Source: Priapulus caudatus (Eukaryota; Priapulida; Priapulimorpha; Priapulimorphida; Priapulidae). From it: DNA of 23,421 nucleotides. Under the pieces are notes generated by a model. The model saw only the letters and a list, made by a program, of their open reading frames with translations. It was not told the origin of the DNA and did no database searches. The stretch lies in the NCBI RefSeq assembly GCF_000485595.1, contig NW_014577105.1, positions 403,918 to 427,338 of the forward strand, given 5' to 3'. Position numbers and translations under genes: made by a program. This document shows, in pieces, positions 1 through 11,491 of the stretch. Position 1 is the first letter of the stretch. Every line of letters starts with the position of its first letter.

Positions 1-3000
1 CACACATGCCCGCAAAACAGCCTCTCATCCTAGCTCAGGAAGTAGCCTAAGAGCGAAGAACTTCATTCGCCATGCCATAATCTAAATTGGTCTGCTCTTA
101 TAGTTCATGCAGATTTCCGTATTATTTCTACATTCTAGTACAACCTAATTGGATTCGAGATTATAGCCAAATAAGTCCATGATTTAGCTTGAAAAACAGA
201 GCTACATCATTCTTAAAAAGACCCATTATAAATCATGTTTTAGCTTACATCCAAAAACCTTTAGTTGCAAAATAGCCTATATCTATCAGCAATTTTAACC
301 AAATGCGGAAACAATGTAAATGATTGTAAATAGTTGCTTTGTCGTTTTCTCTCATTTCCAAACTGGACATTAGGCAGTTTTGCAATAATACGCTCTCTCA
401 ATGTAATAATATATATATATATATTATATACTAGTATATATTATACTAATATCCTTATATTATTCATATATATAGTTTCGGAAAGAAAATATATAATATA
501 TAATACATAAGAAAATATAATAGGTAACATCGTACAACGGATTCCATCTACAAAGGCGTTTTCACAATAATCAGTCTTTTACTTCATGTCGATAATTGCT
601 TTTAAAATGTCATCGCACCATATATTTACCATTATTTATTTGCCTCTCGATCGGCGCGTGATGCAGAATGACGTAGTTGTAATCACGTGATGCGCAGTAA
701 CGAATATGAGAGCTGCATGAACCAATAGACAATAAGCAATAACCTTCATGGGGAGACGGGAGAGAATAACGCAACATATGTAAAAAGTATGTAAAAATGT
801 TTTGTAGAAAAACATTTATAAATAGGTAATATGTCGATCCTCTCAGCATAGATTCGTAGCTATCAATCACGTGTACACAACATATTACCCGGTGGTGTTC
901 GAACTGTATTCGAACACGTCATTTTTTAGAATAAAATAACAAGTATTGCCATATATATTTATCATGAATTGAGTTATAATAAAGAGTGTAGTTTTACTCT
1001 CTGTCCACCTTCCCCGCCTTCTCACGGATGGCGGACGTAGCGCGAGAGCTGCGGGTATACCATTGCCGTCTCGTGGCCTGTTACAGACGCGAGCAGAGAT
1101 CAGTATCGTGTAAATTTATCTTCTAGTCCATTATCCATAATGCCCTTAGGGAAAGTTTATCGACACGCACAGCGGAGCGCGCGATACGTTTGTGACGTCC
1201 CGCGCCCTACGCTTCGTCTGTATTTAATCGCAGCGCTCTCACCAAACGAAAGTAATGTCGCGCGTATTTTCTTTACTTCCTAGTTAGATTTCACAGATTA
1301 GATATTGATTTCTGCATTTTTTCGGTATCACGTACGCGAGCAACGTTAAGCAGCCTTCCGATAGCGGAAGAGATTAGGTAATCCGGTACAATAAGTGCGG
1401 TTCATGCAAAGCTCGGCGCACAATTCGACTTCTGTCTACTCTACAATAACCGTTGCGGAGGTGTTCGTGATTTGTGTCTATTGATAGCGAGTCGGTAATC
1501 ACGAGTATCACATCATATTATAGTAAATGCACCGTGCTTACACGCAGGAAGTAATAATTAAGTGCAGCAATCAAGTCACTACGACATAATAATGTTTGTT
1601 GGGACTCGCGCGCTCTCACTCACTCCGCCGTCTCTCGTTTCTCTCTGTAACCATGCGCCTCTCCGTCTCTAGCTCTACTGGTCTGTATCTATGCCGGTCG
1701 CGTCTCTCTCGTCTCTCTCTCTCGTTCTCTTCGTCTCGTCTTCTGCTCTCTCTCTATTTCTGCATGTCTCTTCTATGCTCTCTCTACGTCTCTTGTCTCT
1801 CGCTACTCTTTCTCTCTATCGTCTGTCTGCCTGTTGGCTATCTGTCTCTCTCACTCTCTCTTTCCTTCTTCTTACCTCCGCTCCACCTCTTTCTGTCTGC
1901 CCCTGTTTCTCGTTCCCCATTTGTAGAGGAGTTTTTTGCACATAAAAGTTGACTACGATAATAATGGCGTGGAGTTAGGCCGAAGGTTTTGTGTAATTTT
2001 ACGGCGGACGTCCTTGCGGAATAAGGACCGGCTCTCGCTGGCAGAGTAACCCTGATAGCATTTGCTGAGTAATATGTGGTATAGACAAGTTGAAGTTGAA
2101 GAAAAGGTTGAAGTTTGCGAGTTATATCCCGTAATAAGGGTTTTTCAACAGTTTACCATTAGACATGGTGTTGCCTGATGATTCCATACACTAAGATTAC
2201 ATCGATCTCGATCGTGTCTTTTAAAAATCTTTTCCAACTATGTGTATTTCTTTTCTTCTTCGGTGTATTATTTTTGTCTCTCTCATCTCATGGCACAACT
2301 GCGCACTATGCCCAAACTGTGAAATGCGCTGTACTTGCCTTGGTTAATTTGTGCGCAGGAAGCGTTTTAGCGATTCCATTAAATCGGGAGGCCTTAGGAA
2401 CATCAATACTGGACTGACGGTCCACAACAACCGCCAAACTCGATTAGCCTGGGCCACAGGTCAGCACGTCGGATTCCTACAGAGGCACTATGGTCAGTAA
2501 AGAATCGTTGTCGTTTTCATAATTGAACTAAAGGGCTAACTCACAAGGGGAACCCGCAACGCGGTGTATCATAGACCTTGCATGTGTCTGTGATGCTCTG
2601 GGGCACGATGGAGGGACGGTGGCTTATCCCGAGCTAGGGCACATCGCAGGCCACATGGTCGAGAGCAAGTAATTATCTTCTCTAATGGCCTCATCAAAGC
2701 CGTCGGTTGATAGTTCTGCAGTGGCTGATGGAGCAACGGCAATATGGTTCCCCCCAGCATAACGGGATTTAACTCGGGCGTGAGCTCCGGGCAAACTGGA
2801 ACGAAGCGAGGCAGTAATGGGGCTGGTTTCGCAGGTGGGGGGATAGCATGACGGACATGCTGATGAAAAATTAGTTTCGAATGCAGTGCGCTCATCAGAC
2901 ACGGTCGAACGATGCGAGTCGGTCAGACAACGGTCCAGCCGTAATCACAGCTGCACAAAGATTGCTTCCTACAAAGATTAGAATCTAGACGAACAACATT

Positions 3001-3494
3001 TATCGCTTAGGCAGTCAATAGCTAGGGACAATTGGAACTGAGATCGGCTTCCACAGTAAGAAGTGGGGCAGGTGATGATGAGAACTGCTATTCGTGGTGC
3101 AATGAGTGTGTTCATACTTATAGGAGTAGGAATATGCGTGCCTCAGCGCATATAAGCGTACGCGCGCTATTTACTCGCTACAAACGCAACCGGATTCCGA
3201 CGTGTGCCTGCAAGTACGGAAGTGTGCTATTCTTTCTGAAGCACGGGGATCTAGTATATCACCTGTACGACGACAGTGACCTGAGTCCATCAGCCCGAAT
3301 TGTCACGTGCTGAAATGATGACTACGTGACATAATTGACGCGTTGATAGTTATGACAATTAATGTAAGAGAAGTGGGAAATCGGAAACGAGTCCCAGACA
3401 TAATAATCATCTATGTCGTGGCGGTCTGCAGTGAGGGTACGTACGCGTTTCAATTTCGACACGCATAGTAAATCTTGTTGCCTTGTGTTTACAG
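1..3494. other. 5' flank of the broken copy, no gene seen
   Basis: Counterpart of 12954-16046. It holds an (AT)n tract (about 406-432), a near-identical block shared with copy 2 (891-1601), a pyrimidine-rich (CTCT) stretch (about 1605-1915) and otherwise unique sequence. Open frames across the pyrimidine stretch are low-complexity Ser/Leu strings and not genes. Confidence 0.6.
674..811. other. 138-bp segment present only in copy 1
   Basis: Copy 2 jumps from GAATGACG (about 13575-13582) straight to ACATTTATTAATAGG, whereas copy 1 has an additional 138 bases between the same landmarks. This is the only large length difference seen between the copies. No terminal repeats or target duplication are evident. 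Confidence 0.7.
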
Positions 3495-3530
3495 AAATCA
3501 TTGGAAGGAAGCAACTGAGTAACGGGAGAC

Positions 3531-6500
3531 ATGACGAGTACGCTCGGCCGCGTCTTCTACCTCTGTTGCGTGTGAGTAATATAAAAAGCATATCGGTTAG
3601 TAACCCCGAGAGTTCTCAGCTAATACACCAAGAGCTTTTATCGTGATAAACTAGTTAAATACCTTTGAAGCCAAAATAGATGCTCATACCATCAGACTTG
3701 CATGATTATCTAAAGAAAATCATTTCGACGCTTGACCGAAAGGTAATGAAAAAATGTCATTTCCGCAATTTTGTACAACTTTTTATGTTGTTGTAATTAT
3801 TCTCGGCGCGTTACGATTCTCCCATCGTCAGACGGCAGGGTTTCGCCGCCCCGGATGCGCCCGCAGTAGCGCATGGCCGGACAAGCGGTTACGGCTTACG
3901 CACCCTCGTACTAGCTACGGCTATACCTACACCAAGCACACAAACGACGACGCAACAGTCCGTACGTCTACTTCAAAGCGTCAACACGATACCGGGTACG
4001 CGGATTCTATAGAAAAGCACGTCACGGATCCCTTCGTGTTTCGCACACACTCCAGTCCTTGGCTACAGGCTACGACTGTGCGGGCAGAGTAAGGGAAGGG
4101 GGCTACGGGGGGCGACGCACTGGAAGGGCGGCCATGTGGTGGCGACGGTGGTCATGAACGAACGGCGGCTACGGAGGCGAGGACGGAAGCTAGCGGCGTA
4201 GGCTATGGCCGCGGTGGCTATGGCCGCGGTGGCCACGGCGGCGGTGGGCGGATGCGCGGTGGCTATGGCGGCGTGGCTATGGCGGCGGTGGCCACGGCGG
4301 CGGTGGCGATGGGCGGTGGCTATGGCCGCGGTGGCTATGGCCGGCGGTGGCCACGGGCGGCGGTGGCTATGGCTCGCGGTGGCTCTGGCCGCGGTGGCCA
4401 CGGCGCGGTGGCTTATGGCGCGGTGACTACGGCGGCGTGGCGATGGCGGCGGTGCCACAGCGGCGGTGGCTTATGGCGGTTGGTTGGCTACGGCGGCGGT
4501 GGCGATGGCGGCGGTGGCCCACGGCAGCCAGGACATCAGCTAACGACTGCGGCGAGGAAATATCAGCGTACGGTGGCGGTGATTACGGCGGCGGTGAATA
4601 CAGGCGGCGGTGACTACGGCGGCGGTTGCGCGGTGGTGACTACGGCGGCGGAGTGGCGGCGGCAACAGTGGCTACGGCGGCAGCGACATCGGCCAAAGTG
4701 ACTACGTAGTTACGGTAACGAGGTTACGGCAGCAGGCGGTTACGGTAGCAAGCGGTTACGGCAGGCAACGGCGGTGGGCGACTACGGTAATCGAGCGGTT
4801 ACGTGGGTAGCGAGCGGTGAGCGCAGCACGCGGTGGGCGACTAACGGTAAAGCGGTTACGGTAGCAGCGGTTACGGCAGGCAACGGCGGTTGGCGGCCTA
4901 CGGTAACAGCGGTTACGGTAGGCAGCGGTTAGCGGGCAGCCAGACTCGGCCATGGAAATCAGGGCGGTAAATGTTGCGCAACAGCCAAAAGGGACAAGCG
5001 GTCGAGCAGCTACGGAAATGAGGTCGTAGTGAGTGCACGGCAAGGGTTCCGTGTAAAAACATATTCCCCATAGAAGCAACAGATGTAATTTAGATAGCGA
5101 TGAGAATTAAGGGGGCATTCATGCCTGCTACGAGGGCTGTTTGTTTGTTTCCGCACGTACAGTGTGATCTAGGGCATAGAGCTAGATGCTTGCGATAAAC
5201 ATGTTTCTATTAACTTCTACTTAGCTTCCAGCGGCCTCGCAGGTACGATTGATTAGCGAGGCGCGATGTTGCTTGTTTCGTTACTTGTTTATCTAATTGT
5301 AACGTTTGACAATTCTAGATATAAAAACAAAAATGCGATAGCGACGGGGCCAAAACATTCAGCGTGGAGCTGACATTTTAAGGCAGAGGCTTCTACGGCA
5401 AGGTGTTCGCTTAAGGGCTACTACGGTATATACATGTCTCAGTGCAAGGAGACGGATCTACCATATCAGCTTTACACTACCCTGGACGGATGCGGAACAC
5501 AGGAGAGCGTCGATGTTAAGAAGGTAAGCGCATGGCTTAATTCACTTACTGCGTGCAGAACGACATGTAATATCTCTTCATATACACTAACTTCAGCATA
5601 TCATCTTTTTTCGAGTCCTCTATATGCCAAATAAATGTAGGAAGCATGTTTACTTCAGCAGCCCATATGTATGCCAGATATATTTGTGTGGGCTTCGCAT
5701 GCGTGACGTGTTTGCGTGGCGTGCGTTTCCGTGTGTAGTGGGCAGGCCCGTAGCCAGCTTTCCTATTGGGGGGGGGGGGTTCGTTTTTTTCAATGTTGGC
5801 AATTTGCTCGCAGGGCGTGTAGCATGGATTTTGTTACCAGGGTGTCTTAACGGCGTAACCCCCTAGTTGGGACAAGGCGATGGGGGGTCTTGGGGCCCTC
5901 CCCAGAAAATTTTAAAAATATACGACGCCTCAGAATGCGTTTCTGCGGCGAGCAAGGGGGGTGTCCGCCGGACTATCCCTTTGGGCCCCCCGCCCCTGTA
6001 GCACGCGCCCTGCTCGGGCGCGAAAGCGACCAGGCGAGGGAGCCAAGCACGATGGAGTTTTTCATACTTATTAGCACTAAAATGGAGGCGACCCTGAAGG
6101 TGAAATTCTTGCAAAATTTTAAAAAAAAAAATTTTTTTGGCTTGGGGGGCTCGGGGCCTCGGGGGGGGGGTTCGTTCGACGAGCGTAAATAGAACGGATG
6201 CGCCCGAACGACCCCCGGCGCCCCCCCGCTGGGCTACGGGCCTGTATGTGTATGCAAGTGCATGACGCCGCTATTTGTTTAGGGTGGCCTACGAGTCGAG
6301 CTATTCGGCAGACATAGCAGCTATCATAACACATTAGTTGTTGATGGACGAATGGAGGATTATGGAGTAGCTAGAGTGCATCCGACAGAGGCATACGCCA
6401 TCTTTCATGTTCAATCGAAGATCAACAAAGCCCAGCCAACGCCAGGCAGACACATAGCGGCAGACGCGTGGCTATGTACCCCAGGAGCCTCAACCGTAAG

Positions 6501-7406
6501 TCCTATTAGCGTGTAGGACCTAAGTCGCGCTTTATATAGTCCCTTTCTAAGTAGGAACGAGCGCACGGTCTTTCTATTGATAACATTTTGAATACATATG
6601 TCGTTTTATTAGCTTGTAATGATTGTTTTAGTTTCGAGTGAAGGGATATTGGGTAACGCTATTGATAATTTAATATTACCTATATGGTTAATCTTTTGAG
6701 GGATTTATGCACCATTTCTAATACGTATAAATTTCTCAACCTCCATGGCAATTTTAAAGCTGAGACTGTGCATTTCCGTACAAGGTTCATGAATGTCAGG
6801 GCAGCTTTAACAATAGTTCGATTTGGCTATAGGCCAACAAGGATATCCACCATTGTTCACACTGCGGATATGGCGCATAATTCGCGCGCACCAATCAGTA
6901 TTTTTAGGCCAGCGCATGTGGGCTTACGGCGGAATAGTCCAATCAAATATAATAATTGCTCGTCAAAAAGGTCGCGATAGACAGAAGAAGGAACCATTGA
7001 TCAGGTCGCGTTGTTTCGTTAATTCATATCGGCATTACTGCTAGCGAAATACTTTCCGGTAGCGACATCGTGCGAACGTTTAATTTATAGACGCGGCAGA
7101 ACAAGCGCCAATGGAGTATCACGTGAATTAAGCGTGAGGGCCGGAATTATTAACGCTAATAACTAGTTACATCAAACTCACAGCAACACAAACTCACCGT
7201 TAAATGCCTTATAATTTGACTAAATCGCGAAAACTAGCTGACGGCTTTGTTTTCTGGCTAGGTCCCAGAATTCGCCGCTACGAAGGAGGAAATGCGAACG
7301 TCTATTGAAGGTGCCGTAGACGGTCCCGACCCGTCTGGTTCACCGACGACGGCCTAGTCGTGGCCAGATAGCGCGTCGCTAATCGTTTAGCCTACAAACC
7401 ATGCGT
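3531..7406 (+). pseudogene. Broken first copy of exons 1-5 of the ZP gene
   Basis: Relics: exon 1 at 3531-3571, exon 2 at 3832-5028, exon 3 at 5319-5523, exon 4 at 6283-6495, exon 5 at 7269-7406. Splice sites are still recognisable (GTGAGT at 3572, CATCGTCAG ending 3831, AATTCTAG ending 5318, GTTTAG ending 6282). Every exon carries frame-breaking indels: extra bases in the signal codons, many in the Gly-rich repeats, inserted T giving TAA near 5412 in exon 3, a lost T giving TGA near 7304 in exon 5. Exons 6-9 are absent. Introns show the same density of indels as exons and few substitutions, which argues for sequencing error in an unpolished duplicate over real decay. It should not be annotated as a functional gene. 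Confidence 0.8.
5743..6244. mobile_element. Same MITE-like element in the first copy of the locus (502 bp)
   Basis: Same ends as the element at 18158-18656: left CAGGCCCGTAGCCAGC then a G run and TTCG, right end GGGCTACGGGCCTG followed by TATGTG. The left flank reads TAGTGGG where the second copy has TATGTG, so the target duplication is blurred by small changes. It lies at the orthologous place, 38 bases before the exon-4 relic, so it is part of the larger duplicated segment and not an independent insertion. Confidence 0.72.
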
Positions 7407-7851
7407 GTAAAGTACGCAAGCCGTAGCGATCAATCGATGAGCTCAGTATGGATTCTATCCGTCGTCGTGCGCGATATGTTCAGCGTTTCGGAGAATTAAG
7501 TTGTTGCTCGTAGATGGCTCTCGAATCGTCGTCGTATTTCAGACTAACACGGTTAGCACTACGAGCGCTTTGCCCGCGGCATAACCTATGGGAATTTTAC
7601 TTTATATTTAATTCTAAATTTATAGTTTTATATTTATACTATATATATATTTTATACTATATCTAGTACCTGCTTCATCTACGTTGCTATGCGCCAATGC
7701 CCGTAGCCAACGCTGCCGTAGAAGCTAATGAATGAGGTTGGGCTGGCTTTATTCGTATAATAGCGTCGTATATATATATATATAAGTATATATATATATT
7801 ATATATTATACTGTGTAATATAACCAAGAAGATCGGTCTTGCGAAGAGTCG

Positions 7852-7876
7852 NNNNNNNNNNNNNNNNNNNNNNNNN
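7852..7876. other. Assembly gap of 25 N
   Basis: Twenty-five unknown bases lie between the (AT)n end of copy 1 (with about 40 bases of non-homologous sequence) and a (GT)n array. The exact length looks like a placeholder and not a measured gap (inference). Confidence 0.95.
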
Positions 7877-7908
7877 GTGTGTATGTTGTGTGTGTGTGTG
7901 TGTGTTTG

Positions 7909-7964
<56 letters not shown>

Positions 7965-8099
7965 TGTGTGTGTGTGTCGCGTGTGTGTGTCATTATATTA
8001 TATATTATTATATATTTGTGTTTTGTGTTGTGTGTTGTGTGGTGTGTGTGTGTGTGTGTTGTGTTGTGCTGTGTGTGTGTGTGTGTGTGTGTGTGTGTT
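7877..8099. repeat. (GT)n microsatellite with short interruptions
   Basis: GT repeats directly after the N gap, interrupted by an AT-rich stretch at about 7992-8020. Valine/cysteine-rich open frames here are artefacts of the repeat. Confidence 0.95.
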
Positions 8100-8620
8100 G
8101 CACAGGGCACTTGGACGTTTCAATAAAATTGGTTAATATTAACACGAAATGTATTTACTACAAAAGCAATGTTTCTTACTCTCTTTCTGCCTTATTATTT
8201 GCCGATTAACTCTCCGTAAATGCCTGTTACAAATGATGCTCTGCAACACTCAAGTACAGCCGCACGCTACGCCGCCTGTAACAAGATATAAGGAATTTAT
8301 ATATACTATTTCATTATAGACACCGTTCCAAGTGCCTTGTGTGTGTGCTGCCTGATATAGTATGAGGTCAACTGTCAGGTTGATGCTGTTCTGAACAAAT
8401 GGCATGATTGGACTGATTTATGTTAAATTCCTTTCTGTAACATGGTCTACACAAGTGTATGCATGAAATACGTGGAATAATCGCGCTCGGAACGAGTACA
8501 TTGTTATTGCACGCGTTGAGTGCCGAATAATCTTAATATTGCATTAAACACAATAATACACGATTTTCTTCTCATTTAGCCCATACATACGGAGACTATC
8601 TTTGTGGGATTTGTCCAACA
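8100..8620. other. Unique intergenic sequence, nothing recognised
   Basis: Not repetitive and no open frame with a family resemblance. A CAATAAAATTGG string occurs near 8120-8131 but no gene precedes it, since the upstream sequence is microsatellite. Confidence 0.4.
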
Positions 8621-8876
8621 CACACTACACACACCACCCACACCCACACACACACACCACACACACACCACAACACACACACACACCACACACACACACA
8701 CACCACACCACACACACACACACACAACACACATATTATATATATAAATATACGTGCATGCATGCTCGCACGCACGCGGAGACACATACAAACATTGCAT
8801 GCGCATACTACGCATCGCACTACACACACACACGCACACACGCACACACCACACACACACACATACACACACACAA

Positions 8877-8912
<36 letters not shown>

Positions 8913-8924
8913 ACACACACACCA

Positions 8925-8955
<31 letters not shown>

Positions 8956-9195
8956 CACATGCCCCCCTCCCGCGCGGAACACACACACACTACACACACA
9001 CACTACACACACTACACACACACGATGCCACACACACACAGCCCTCCTCCCCCCCCTCCCCCACACACAACACCGTCCCGCACACACACACACACGCACA
9101 ACACACACACACACACCACACCACACACACAACACACACACAACAACACAACACACACACCACACACACACACACCACACACACCACGACAACAC
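8621..9195. repeat. Long interrupted (CA)n array with an AT core
   Basis: Nearly 600 bases of CA repeats broken by ACC, GC-rich patches (8961-8980, 9043-9062) and a core at 8741-8820 that is related to 10846-10910. His/Thr and Val/Cys open frames on both strands arise from the dinucleotide repeat. Confidence 0.95.
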
Positions 9196-10309
9196 AACGC
9201 CACAGAGAGAGAGAAAATAAAAGAGAGAGATGAGATTGGTTAAAGCGATCTTAGTAGGGCAATAACTCATGTCACCAACGATCTACTTTCGTGTTCAACT
9301 TCGCACTGAAATATGTTTATTATCATTTTTGTTATTTCCGCACTTGTACCGATGATTTGACGATGCAGTTACTCGCTGAGCATCCCCTGACTTCGCGGAA
9401 TTTTAGTATGTTGGCGAAATTCGTCGCACTGATTTCGTGATATAAAATCCAGCAAGTAAATCTAGGCATCATAGGCTTATCACAATGAAAAATAGCTCCG
9501 GCCAACCAGTTATGAGTTATGTCTTGTGCGAAAGCTGTCGATTTTTGCTAGGGCTTGTGCGGCGCGCGGCTCTGGTTACGCGAAGGCACGGAGGTATGAT
9601 CCCGACAACAGTGCTAATGATGAAACGTGTGTTCGGCAGCGGTATAAGTAGTTAACCGTTTGATTTTGTCATTGTTATTGCAATAAACGGTCGTTGATTT
9701 GCTCCACGCGGCGCCGACCACGCAGCAGTTCACCGCAAACGTATATGCATATTATTACCGTAAAATTATAATCGTTTCTAGGCGTCAACGTATATCTATG
9801 TTTCATCCGCTAACGCCGGCCCTTGTAACTTACCCTGTAAAGGAGAGTTATCTAGTTCTAGCGTTATTTTCAGCTAATTAGGTGTATAATTACGCTTACA
9901 TAAAAATGTTTCATGTTTCATATACCATTAGAAACTATTTTGTTTTAATTGTTTGAAACTAACGACTACAGATTAGATCTACAACGACGAGTGGTCGCAC
10001 TCAAAGCGCACGATCTGATAAGTTACCGCAAAACACTTCAGCCCAGGGCTACAGACGGAGTGTTTAATGTGACAGTTGACTGCGTTGCGCCACGGGGCCC
10101 GCATTGTTGCACTTTCCCAGCGTCTTCTTATCTGTGTTTTGAGATGACGATGATTGTATTGCGCGCGCCGCTTATTCAGCGACACACAAAAAAGAAGCGT
10201 AACCGCGGCAACATGGTGATCAGAGTTTCAAATATTCTACATTTGCAGTGCGCAATCCAATTCTATCTCACTCCATTTGTGAGCAATTATATTTTTTCAT
10301 TTTTTCACC
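9196..10309. other. Unique intergenic sequence, no gene supported
   Basis: Contains (GA)n at 9205-9233 and AATAAA at about 9681-9686 but no exon set that I can assemble. An open frame at 9949-10362 (137 codons) ends in CA-repeat His/Thr strings and resembles no family known to me. Confidence 0.4.
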
Positions 10310-10469
10310 AGCACACACACACACACACAGACACCAAAATATATATATATTATATTATATAATATATATACACAACACACACGCACACACCACACCACAC
10401 ACACACACACCACACACACACACACACAACACACACACACACACACACACACACCACCACACACACACT
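10310..10469. repeat. (CA)n-(AT)n-(CA)n compound microsatellite
   Basis: CA repeats 10312-10332, AT-rich 10338-10372, CA repeats with ACC interruptions to 10469. Confidence 0.9.
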
Positions 10470-10474
10470 TTTAG

Positions 10475-10564
10475 TCGCTCCCCTGAACACCTAGCGCCTC
10501 CCTCGGCGCCCCTATTGGCGCCCCCTCTTATACAGGACACTAGGGTTATATTTTAAGGGAGCGA
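10475..10564. repeat. 90-bp segment bounded by an 8-bp inverted repeat
   Basis: TCGCTCCC at 10475-10482 is the exact reverse complement of GGGAGCGA at 10557-10564. Between them lie two GGCGCC palindromes (about 10505-10510 and 10517-10522). It directly abuts a CA array. It might be a very small MITE or a chance structure. Confidence 0.35.
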
Positions 10565-10820
10565 GAAGACACGCCTGAAGAACACAGTTTTTTCAGCCCG
10601 TAAATAGGAGTTAGCAATAACCTGACGAAGACTACCACAAGTCGAAACTTAGTCGCTTCATTGCTATACTTCGATGTAGCAAATTTCTTAACCGAACACT
10701 TTTTGATATATACATTTATAGGGCAACAACAAACATCAAGCTAAAATCCCGGTGGCTACCTCAGTTGAGCTGCTACTTCCGTACGAGGCTGTCCAGGCCT
10801 CTTTCCTCACATATGTCCCG
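10565..10820. other. Short unique spacer
   Basis: No open frame or known motif recognised between the inverted-repeat segment and the next AT/CA array. Confidence 0.4.
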
Positions 10821-10822
10821 TA

Positions 10823-10858
<36 letters not shown>

Positions 10859-11085
10859 ATACGTGTACGCATTGCTCGCCACGCACGCGGATAGACACAC
10901 AAACATGCATGACACACACACACACAACACACAACACACCACACACACACACACACACACCACACACACACACACACACACAACACACATATATGATTAC
11001 ACCCCCACCAGCACACACACACACACACACACCACACCACACACACACACACACACATCACAATATATATATAATTATATACCAC

Positions 11086-11146
<61 letters not shown>
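10821..11146. repeat. (AT)n-(CA)n compound microsatellite
   Basis: (AT)n 10822-10860, a GC-containing core to 10910, (CA)n 10913-10982, an AT/CCACC interruption, (CA)n about 11011-11058, AT-rich 11063-11081, and a pure (CA)n run to 11145. Confidence 0.95.
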
Positions 11147-11147
<1 letters not shown>

Positions 11148-11465
11148 CGTCAGCGAGGCGCGATAGTAGATAATATTGGCACGGAGAGAGAGTGAGATTA
11201 TGTAATAACTTTAGTTAATCATAAGTTATACTTGCGCAGCATATACGGTCTGCTTGTTGATAAACGTAATTGTTTTGTAGTTATGAACGTGTCATCCTCA
11301 TTATTCAATGTTGCGACCACCGATTTAGAACCGCAACCCAAAATGCTCGCGCCCTCGAACTCACCTCTTGCAAACTTATGATCAATCAAAAAAGGAAACT
11401 GTTCCGCCCGTAACTAATGCAGTTCAGCGTGTAAATTGTCGACCTCGTGGTTCGAATTTCTCGGT

Positions 11466-11491
11466 ACGGTTATGCACGGAGGCATAACCGT
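11466..11491. other. Perfect 10-bp hairpin
   Basis: ACGGTTATGC, 6-base loop ACGGAG, then the exact reverse complement GCATAACCGT. No T-run follows and no flanking gene is recognised. Confidence 0.5.

Larger units (their letters stand above)
1..7770. repeat. Copy 1 of a 7-8 kb direct duplication (indel-rich)
   Basis: Collinear with 12954-20100. The coordinate offset between the copies falls from 12,953 (base 1) to 12,908 (653), 12,769 (891), 12,768 (1601), 12,552 (exon 1), 12,528 (exon 2), 12,421 (exon 3), 12,412 (exon 4) and 12,359 (exon 5), so copy 1 is steadily longer through small insertions. Copy 1 reaches the left edge of the window and may extend beyond it. It ends in the (AT)n tract near 7770-7812. 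Confidence 0.9.

Noticed and set aside
1605-1952. Ser/Leu-rich 118-codon frame
   Set aside because: It lies entirely in the pyrimidine-rich CTCT tract, and its frame is not kept in copy 2.
4063-4701. Several overlapping Ala/Gly/Trp-rich frames in copy 1
   Set aside because: They are fragments and shadows of the broken copy of exon 2, split by indels.
3531-7406. A second functional ZP gene in tandem
   Set aside because: All five exon relics are frame-broken and the last four exons are missing.
8596-9270. Open frames of Val/Cys or His/Thr on both strands in CA/GT arrays (also 7877-8209 and 10765-11195)
   Set aside because: Dinucleotide repeats are open in several frames; there is no protein-like composition.
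9949-10362. 137-codon open frame
   Set aside because: No recognisable family, no splice context, and the end is CA-repeat sequence.
11448-11460. GGTTCGAAT, similar to a tRNA B box
   Set aside because: No matching A box, acceptor stem or cloverleaf could be drawn around it.
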